Part shown: piece after piece, positions 58,925 through 64,000 of the stretch
Position numbering within the stretch: position 1 is the stretch's first letter
Layout: every line of letters starts with the position of its first letter
Source of the DNA: Clostridia bacterium
GTDB lineage: Bacteria; Bacillota; Clostridia; Oscillospirales; Acutalibacteraceae
Assembly: GCA_017625835.1 (NCBI GenBank)
Contig: JAGAKF010000099.1
Coordinates: forward strand, 27,695-91,694
Reading direction: 5' to 3'
Length of the DNA: 64,000 nucleotides
The notes under the pieces: generated by a model
Database searches by the model: none
Told to the model about the DNA's origin: nothing
What the model saw: only the letters and a program-made list of their open reading frames with translations
Position numbers and translations under genes: made by a program

Positions 58925-60676
58925 TTAATAGCGATAGCAAAGTCTGCCATAAGGGGCTGAATCTCCGCTTGTGTAAAACGAGTAAACATTGTTTTCGATA
59001 TAGTTGTCTGCCCACTTGAAGCTGAAGCCGTCAGAAATTTCCGGAACGCACTTCGATATGCTGAGCATCAGCTTGTTGCCCTCGTACCGTATTTCTGCTT
59101 CACCGATTTTTTCAAACTTACCGTCTACAATTTTTTCAACGGCAGTTTTTCCGTTTTCAGGTGCCGTACGGTTTATAACCATATTTTCATTGATGAACAG
59201 CGACATCCAGCTTCCACCGTCCGCAGGAGTCAGAGGCTGTACCGTATCGACATAAAAATAGTAATTATCTCCGTCCTCGGTAACCTTCATATTGACAATA
59301 TCATTTCTTCCCGATGTGTCCGTTATGATATTGCCTGCAAAATCAGGTGCGTTTCTGTCAACAATGTCGTTATCATAATCCTTGTAAACAGCGGTAATTT
59401 TACGGGAATCCCATTGTGAAAAATCGCCGTTGATATCAATCGTCACATTCTCACTCTTCACAACTCTCGAAGATGAGCCTTTGAATTTTGTAATATAGCT
59501 TACAAGCTGAAGATAATAATTATCACCGAGAATACCTGCAGACGGTTCAAAATCGCGCGATGCGTTTTCATCACAACAATCGACGAACTGTATCGGATAT
59601 TCTTCGTTTCCCGGTTGCCTTTGAGCAACCCACTCGTTAAAGCCTGTTACAAATACGATATCAGGGTTCATTTTAATTGCAAATTCCCATTGTTCAGCAA
59701 AGTTATAGCCGTAAAGCACAGCGTTTTCGGAGGTATCGTTTTCACCGTCATGCCACGAACGGGTGCGGTCGTTTGCACCGTACCAGGCAGTTTTGCTGAA
59801 CGTGAACGTATCCGAGTGCTGTGCAAGGGATACATTCATAATCTTCAAACCGTCTTTTTTGTAAACAGATTTAAACGTCAGCGAACGGTCAAATTCCATC
59901 CACGGGAATCCGTCTTTCTGTTTTTCCTCGTACGGCCACTGCGATGCTTTTATTCTGAAATATTCGCTGACATCCTGCCTGAGATTTCCGTCGTTATTGT
60001 TTCCTACAATCATCGGTTTTCCATCCATGCAGAACCACAGTTCATCAAGACGAGGATATTTGCTACTGAGTTCAGGGTTGTTGTAAATCTCGTCATAAAT
60101 TCTGTTCATCGTGTCGCCTGAATAGGAATTGGTATAATACGCTATCTTCGGCACCTTCCATCCCTTGATATAATACTCATACCAGACATCTATCAGCTTT
60201 TTCATAGGCTGAGAATATGTGAAAGCATTTGTGGTATCAATAACAATAAAATCGACCGCCGCATCCGTCAGCATCTGAACGTGCTTTCTGAAAACCCACG
60301 CATCATCGGCAGAATAATAGCCCAGAAGCGGTTCGCCCCAATGGTGAAATTCCTGTTCAGCTCCGCCGCCCGCTGCAATCCACGCTTCCTCTGAAGTTAT
60401 CGCTTCGGGATGTTCTTTGACAAGCTTTGAATTGTCGATAATTCTTTTGCTCGAATGCTGTCCGTGCCAGAGAAAGTAGAAAACACCGACGAGCTTTTCG
60501 CTGTTGCCCGCTGTTGTGACGCTTCTTCCGAGCGCATCCGTGCAAACGAGCGAACCGTTAACCTCTGTCGTTTCTTCCTTCACCTTTCCGACGCCTGACA
60601 TACAGTTAAAGATGGTCATGAAAAACAGCACAATTGCCGTAATTCTCCGAACCAGAAACAGTTCAAATCCGCCCAA
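58925..60676 (-). CDS. Secreted GH71/GH99-like glycosidase with CBM9-like C-terminus
   Basis: 583 residues. A hydrophobic N-terminus (residues 9-26) acts as a signal or anchor. Residues 60-420 follow the GH71/99-like barrel: VGVFYFLWHGQH, EFHHWGEPLLGYYSADDAWV, LTDAAVDFIVIDTTNA and FVTGFNEWVAQRQPG, where Asp and Glu may be catalytic. Residues 430-583 form a beta-sandwich of CBM9/DOMON type (NGDFSQWDSRKITAVY). Likely acts on mannans or glucans outside the cell; the substrate is unknown. TTG start with GGAGGA 8-9 nt upstream. Confidence 0.7.
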   Translation of the reverse strand: MGGFELFLVRRITAIVLFFMTIFNCMSGVGKVKEETTEVNGSLVCTDALGRSVTTAGNSEKLVGVFYFLWHGQHSSKRIIDNSKLVKEHPEAITSEEAWIAAGGGAEQEFHHWGEPLLGYYSADDAWVFRKHVQMLTDAAVDFIVIDTTNAFTYSQPMKKLIDVWYEYYIKGWKVPKIAYYTNSYSGDTMNRIYDEIYNNPELSSKYPRLDELWFCMDGKPMIVGNNNDGNLRQDVSEYFRIKASQWPYEEKQKDGFPWMEFDRSLTFKSVYKKDGLKIMNVSLAQHSDTFTFSKTAWYGANDRTRSWHDGENDTSENAVLYGYNFAEQWEFAIKMNPDIVFVTGFNEWVAQRQPGNEEYPIQFVDCCDENASRDFEPSAGILGDNYYLQLVSYITKFKGSSSRVVKSENVTIDINGDFSQWDSRKITAVYKDYDNDIVDRNAPDFAGNIITDTSGRNDIVNMKVTEDGDNYYFYVDTVQPLTPADGGSWMSLFINENMVINRTAPENGKTAVEKIVDGKFEKIGEAEIRYEGNKLMLSISKCVPEISDGFSFKWADNYIENNVYSFYTSGDSAPYGRLCYRY

Positions 60677-60697
60677 TCACATCTCCTCCGATCATAA

Positions 60698-61240
60698 TTA
60701 TTTTATAACCTTGATTCTGTCCTCAAATCTTGGTTTCATCTCGGGTTTTTCGTCGGGATAACCAACTGCGATTGCGATAAGAAATTTATAATTTTCAGGA
60801 ATGTCCCAAGCTCGTTTCCATTTGTTGCCCTGCTCATTTCCGTCTGCAAAAAGAGCACCTACGCTCGCGATAATACAGGTGCCGAGACCGAGGCCTTCAG
60901 CCGCGATGCAGATGTTTTCACACATAATTCCGCCGTCCATATAGCTTTCGCCCTCGGCAAAAAGTACAATAAATGTCGGTGCATTATGGTAAACGGGATT
61001 TGTGTCCCAACGTGTGTATGCAGGAGTGTCATAGCCGACAAGCTCCTTGAAGTCTGTGTTCATTTCCTTGAGCATTTCTGCGTTCTGAACAAAACGCACG
61101 TGGCACGGCTGTCCGTTTCTACCGCTCGGAGCGCGGAGTGCCGCTGCCTTGAGAGCCTCAAGCTGTTCTTCCGTAATCTGCTCAGGCTTGTATTCACGGA
61201 TTGTCTGTCTTTTAAGAATTGTATTCATTACTTCGTTCAT
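60698..61240 (-). CDS. Nitroreductase-family FMN oxidoreductase
   Basis: 180 residues. Start ILKRQTIREYKPEQITEEQL, FMN segment RAPSGRNGQPCHVRFV, and the late AAEGLGLGTCIIASVG and IAIAVGYPDEKP. Reduces nitro compounds, quinones or flavins with NAD(P)H; physiological substrate unknown. GAGGTG lies 7 nt before the ATG, 2 nt after the phosphoesterase stop. Confidence 0.93.
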   Translation of the reverse strand: MNEVMNTILKRQTIREYKPEQITEEQLEALKAAALRAPSGRNGQPCHVRFVQNAEMLKEMNTDFKELVGYDTPAYTRWDTNPVYHNAPTFIVLFAEGESYMDGGIMCENICIAAEGLGLGTCIIASVGALFADGNEQGNKWKRAWDIPENYKFLIAIAVGYPDEKPEMKPRFEDRIKVIK

Positions 61241-61242
61241 AA

Positions 61243-62490
61243 TTACACCTCATTATTCCTGATAATTTTATTTCTTAATACCTTGTTATAAATAAGACCT
61301 GCAGGGATATAAACCACAGTTGCTACTGCCAACGCAATAAGCAATCCCGTCACGAACGGAGCGCTTACAAATTTATAAAGCAGAATAAGCGCAACTACAA
61401 CAGGTACAAGCACGCTCAGAATCTTCGCCGCAAACGGGCCTGCCGCAGACGGATTGCACGGTGACCAGTAGGAAAATGCGTTTTTGAACGGAGCAGCATT
61501 TGTTCTGGTCTTGCAATCCTTGCTGTTGAGCGAATACGTCTTATAATTCTTCACATCGTTCTCATCGAATTCAAACACGCGGAAGGCTCTGTGTTTTGTA
61601 CCGTAGGAATTATAGCCCATACCGGGACAATAACCGAGGTCGATTCCGTCAACCTTGCCTGCGAAAGAGTTGTAATGGTCGTGGCCGAAATACATCGCAA
61701 AAACATCGCCCTGCGCTTTGATCGCATCAAACTGCTTCGTGCCGAGCGTCATCGACGGAGTTTCGCCGTATGTATAGTTATGGAAAATCTTTTCTTCGTC
61801 AAGAATCCAGTATTTTTTGTTATCCTTTACAAAGTCGCACTGCGCGCCCTTTGTACCCTTCGGAACTTCCTTGAAAAGTCCCATAATGTTGCTTACGGGA
61901 ATATGCTGAAAAACCATCGACGGAACAAACTGACCGCCGTTTTCAGCTTTCAGCTTTTCACCGACGCTTCTGTACCAGTCAAGCTGTTTGTCGTTCACAC
62001 CCTCGAGGCCGACACCCTTTGTTTTTGAGTGGGTATCCATCACGAAGAAATTAAGGGCAACACGTTTACCGTCCGATGACTTCACGGGAACATTTAACGT
62101 GCCGACGTCTGGTCTGCCGTCGTTGATATTATCAAAACAGATGCAATTTTTAAGAGTTTTGTAAACCTCTGCCTGCTCCTCATTAGAAACGCCTGTTTCG
62201 CGGTCGTGGTTACCGAAAGTCAGCACATATGGGATATTATGCTTTTCGATAACGCTGAAAAGCCTGCGGATCGCAATTTCAACATTTTTCTTTGCTTTTT
62301 CGCCCTTGCCCCAGAGTCCGACTACATCGAGCTGATCACCCGTAATGATTATGAAATCGGGCTTAACCTTTGCAATCGCATCGTCGACGAAATTGAGGGT
62401 ATCCACACTTGTATTTTTAGTGTCCTGAAGATCGGAAATCTGCATCACTTTCAACTTGCCGTTTTTGAATTTAATCTTATTAAGACTCAT
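61243..62490 (-). CDS. Metallophosphoesterase with C-terminal membrane helices
   Basis: 415 residues. Catalytic domain with QISDLQDTKNT, FIIITGDQLDV, TFGNHDRETG, MVFQHIPVSN and YFGHDHYNS. After residue 340 come two membrane helices (VLVPVVVALILLYKFV and ALAVATVVYIPAGLIYN), so the enzyme is held at the membrane, facing the cytoplasm if there is no signal peptide (none is seen). ATG 62490 is chosen; GTG/ATG codons up to 62499 lie in the weak GGGTGATG site. First gene of a four-gene operon. Confidence 0.87.
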   Translation of the reverse strand: MSLNKIKFKNGKLKVMQISDLQDTKNTSVDTLNFVDDAIAKVKPDFIIITGDQLDVVGLWGKGEKAKKNVEIAIRRLFSVIEKHNIPYVLTFGNHDRETGVSNEEQAEVYKTLKNCICFDNINDGRPDVGTLNVPVKSSDGKRVALNFFVMDTHSKTKGVGLEGVNDKQLDWYRSVGEKLKAENGGQFVPSMVFQHIPVSNIMGLFKEVPKGTKGAQCDFVKDNKKYWILDEEKIFHNYTYGETPSMTLGTKQFDAIKAQGDVFAMYFGHDHYNSFAGKVDGIDLGYCPGMGYNSYGTKHRAFRVFEFDENDVKNYKTYSLNSKDCKTRTNAAPFKNAFSYWSPCNPSAAGPFAAKILSVLVPVVVALILLYKFVSAPFVTGLLIALAVATVVYIPAGLIYNKVLRNKIIRNNEV

Positions 62491-62534
62491 CGCCATCACC
62501 CAAAAAACAGTTTAGCACAAAAAAGCTTTTAAAG

Positions 62535-62572
62535 CAATAAAAATAACGCTCTCCGTCAGGAAAGCGTTATTT
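62535..62572 (-). terminator. Terminator of the GNAT-DUF2716 gene
   Basis: AATAACGCT (62542-62550) pairs with AGCGTTATT (62563-62571); TTTTTATTGC follows on minus. Confidence 0.88.
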
Positions 62573-62580
62573 ATGATTCG

Positions 62581-63672
62581 CTATTTTAAAACCGCCTTTG
62601 GAACAAAACCTACCTTAGCATAAATCTTTTCAAATTCTTTCAACAGGTCGTCTCCGAAAATCCAGACTTCTTCACGCCAAGGATGAGACAAATATCCGAA
62701 CCGTCCATATTTTTCGATATGAAAATAGTAATCACCGTCAGGGAAAAAGTCTCCGAAATAAGCTATACCATCTTCATTAAACTTAACCCACCATTCATGT
62801 TCGCCCTGACAATCTTCAGGATTGCGAGGATCGTACAAAAACAGATTGTGTTGCCAATCGTGCGAAAAAATCTTGTGTCCTTTTTCCAAACAATTTGCTA
62901 TCGCATTAGGTGCAAGTTCATATAGCAAATGAATCTGCTCATCTGTCATTCCTGAAATATCGTACACAACAAACAGTTGGTTCAAAGAAAATGGCAGGTA
63001 CGGTACATTTTTGCTCGAACTTGGCGAAAAACGTAAATCTTCGTAAAGTATTTTTTCAAAAAGCTCTTCGTCCTCTTTTGAAAGCTGAGGTGGATTTTCC
63101 CACGCAGGTATTGCTTTGCGACACACATAATAATCTCTGTATTCAGTCCCGTCATGACCGATAAGTTTTGCATCAGATTTTTCAAAACCCAGACTTTTCA
63201 GAGCATTAATTCTTTCAACAGCTTCAGAAATTGCTTTTGTGGCTACCTTATCACAATTGAACCATGCATAAGCTACGCTCAACAAAGGTCGGAGAATCTT
63301 TACAATTTCTGTTGATATTTCATAATCGCTCCTTAAATCAAGACGAAGCAATCCGCAGTTTGTAAAAAAATCATCTGCATCACGGTGAAAGATTTCTATT
63401 GTTCCGACAACTTCTTTTTCTGTTTTGTCAACAACAGACCACCTCACGAACTCCTTTTGGCTGTACTTATCTAACCAAAACTCTATTGCATTCATCATTT
63501 TTTCTTCGGTTGTATAATAAAAATCGTCACCGTAACAATTATCGCTATTAAAAAACGGTACAGCCTTAACATCTGAATACACTTTCAGCAGATCATCACA
63601 GTCGTTTGTCTCAACTATACGAAGAAAATAACGCAGTCCGTCATGTTTTGGATTGGATTCATAAACGTCCAT
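62581..63672 (-). CDS. GNAT acetyltransferase fused to DUF2716
   Basis: 363 residues. The N-terminal 180 follow a RimJ-type GNAT domain (YFLRIVETNDCDDLLKVYSD, VVGTIEIFHRDADD, RINALKSLGFEKSD). From about 195 on comes a DUF2716 domain: SKEDEELFEKILYEDLRF, DWQHNLFLYDPRNP, FFPDGDYYFHIEKYGRFGYL and SHPWREEVWIFGDDLL. DUF2716 is mostly a single-domain Firmicutes protein of unknown role. ATG 63672 is chosen as the TTGACA-N17-TATACT promoter overlaps any longer reading; GTGAGG lies 7 nt upstream. Confidence 0.82.
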   Translation of the reverse strand: MDVYESNPKHDGLRYFLRIVETNDCDDLLKVYSDVKAVPFFNSDNCYGDDFYYTTEEKMMNAIEFWLDKYSQKEFVRWSVVDKTEKEVVGTIEIFHRDADDFFTNCGLLRLDLRSDYEISTEIVKILRPLLSVAYAWFNCDKVATKAISEAVERINALKSLGFEKSDAKLIGHDGTEYRDYYVCRKAIPAWENPPQLSKEDEELFEKILYEDLRFSPSSSKNVPYLPFSLNQLFVVYDISGMTDEQIHLLYELAPNAIANCLEKGHKIFSHDWQHNLFLYDPRNPEDCQGEHEWWVKFNEDGIAYFGDFFPDGDYYFHIEKYGRFGYLSHPWREEVWIFGDDLLKEFEKIYAKVGFVPKAVLK

Positions 63673-63711
63673 AACAAGCCTCACTTTGTGAACATTTGTT
63701 CTTTTGCGTAC

Positions 63712-63740
63712 AGTATAATTCATATCATCCTGCTTGTCAA
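63712..63740 (-). promoter_or_regulatory. Promoter of the GNAT-DUF2716 gene
   Basis: On minus: TTGACA (63735-63740), 17 nt, TATACT (63712-63717), 40 nt before the chosen ATG. Confidence 0.82.
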
Positions 63741-64000
63741 GCACCGGAATCTATTCTATAAATTCGGGTTTGTCGGGATGATTTAATGAAAGTCTATAAA
63801 TTCTGTCGGCGGCAGCAAGCCACCGCCCTACGCTGTTTATTCAACTCATCACGTAGGGGACGGGTTTCCCGTCCCACTAGATACGGTGCAATTTTGCGGG
63901 AGGCGAAACGCCTCCCCTACAGGCACTATCAAAGTCGAGGTGTTATATTTTAGCGTCGCAGACCCTTAATGTTTGCAATGCAAACACATCATTCGCGTAG
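63741..64000. other. Right-edge non-coding stretch with hairpin repeats
   Basis: About 330 bases from the last start codon to the edge hold no credible gene. Apart from the promoter it contains three related hairpin units (63808-63832, 63852-63876, 63896-63920), a small palindrome GTTTGC-AAT-GCAAAC (63971-63985), and ends in CGTAG, which could be the start of a further unit cut by the window. Confidence 0.75.
63808..63920. repeat. Cluster of three GTAGGG-type hairpin repeats
   Basis: Unit 2 (plus): GTAGGGGACGGG-TTT-CCCGTCCC. Unit 3 (minus): GTAGGGGAGGCG-TTT-CGCCTCCC. Unit 1 (minus): GTAGGGCGGTGGC-TT-GCTGCCGCC with two G-T pairs. All share the GTAGGG edge and a 8-bp stem with a 3-4 nt loop; the stem sequence differs while pairing is kept. 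Units 1 and 2 face each other through CTACG / CGTAG. Confidence 0.8.

Noticed and set aside
1-64000. Prophage, integrative element or defence island
   Set aside because: No integrase, phage structural, relaxase, toxin-antitoxin or known defence genes were seen; the only mobile-type sequences are the hairpin elements.

Overview
The window reads as a chromosomal segment of an anaerobic, spore-forming member of the Clostridia, most likely a gut Oscillospirales/Ruminococcaceae-type bacterium. The reasons are a full spoIIE, two proteins with type I dockerin repeats, GPH-family sugar symporters, an L-fucose cluster, the Clostridia-type order rnc / Elp3-like radical SAM / smc, and strong TTGACA-N17-TATAAT promoters with GGAGG ribosome sites. 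The lineage is an inference; there is no rRNA in the window. I see no prophage, plasmid, integrase or CRISPR array.

Left part (1-17.0 kb, all minus strand): an eight-gene housekeeping operon runs SpoU methyltransferase, dprA, topA, trmFO, rnc, Elp3-like radical SAM, smc and, tacked on the end, a GH127 glycosidase cut by the window edge. To its right lie infC-rpmI-rplT with a consensus promoter, an attenuator leader and an apparent ATC start codon for infC; then a large membrane protein that looks like a P-type ATPase without its catalytic motifs, coupled to rlmB.

Middle (17.1-42 kb): spoIIE, a small PH-like membrane protein, an orphan eutH and tRNA-Gln(CUG) on plus; a secreted ceramidase-like protein with a GPH transporter and an Eis-like acetyltransferase on minus; a dockerin lipoprotein-sized protein; a small two-gene plus operon (membrane protein and YbjQ); an operon of membrane protein, GH13 amylase, degenerate LCP protein and purple-acid-type phosphatase; mecA and rpe tail to tail; a 1277-residue secreted CotH-kinase/dockerin protein; a TetR regulator, a second GPH transporter and a MATE exporter.

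Right part (42-64 kb): iscS-iscU-mnmA (sulfur transfer to Fe-S clusters and tRNA); an operon of phosphoesterase, helical-toroid protein and a shrunken GH38-like protein lacking the catalytic aspartate; a GT4 glycosyltransferase; a tandem pair of zinc-ribbon/QPY-repeat membrane proteins with duplicated promoters and terminators; an L-fucose operon (fucU, RhaB-family kinase, small exported protein, fucI) that is split by a 471-bp element; comM/yifB; a TPP riboswitch driving thiT; an operon of phosphoesterase, nitroreductase, GH71/99-like protein and DUF4177; and a GNAT-DUF2716 fusion.

The most novel-looking item is the 471-bp element at 53278-53748: one DUF559 (VSR/PD-(D/E)XK-like) nuclease gene held between inverted arms, each made of two hairpins whose stems differ in sequence between arms but keep their base pairing. 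A second, unrelated family of hairpin repeats (GTAGGG-stem-loop-stem) fills the right edge. Together with the pseudo-P-type ATPase and the reduced GH38-like protein these are the places to look first.
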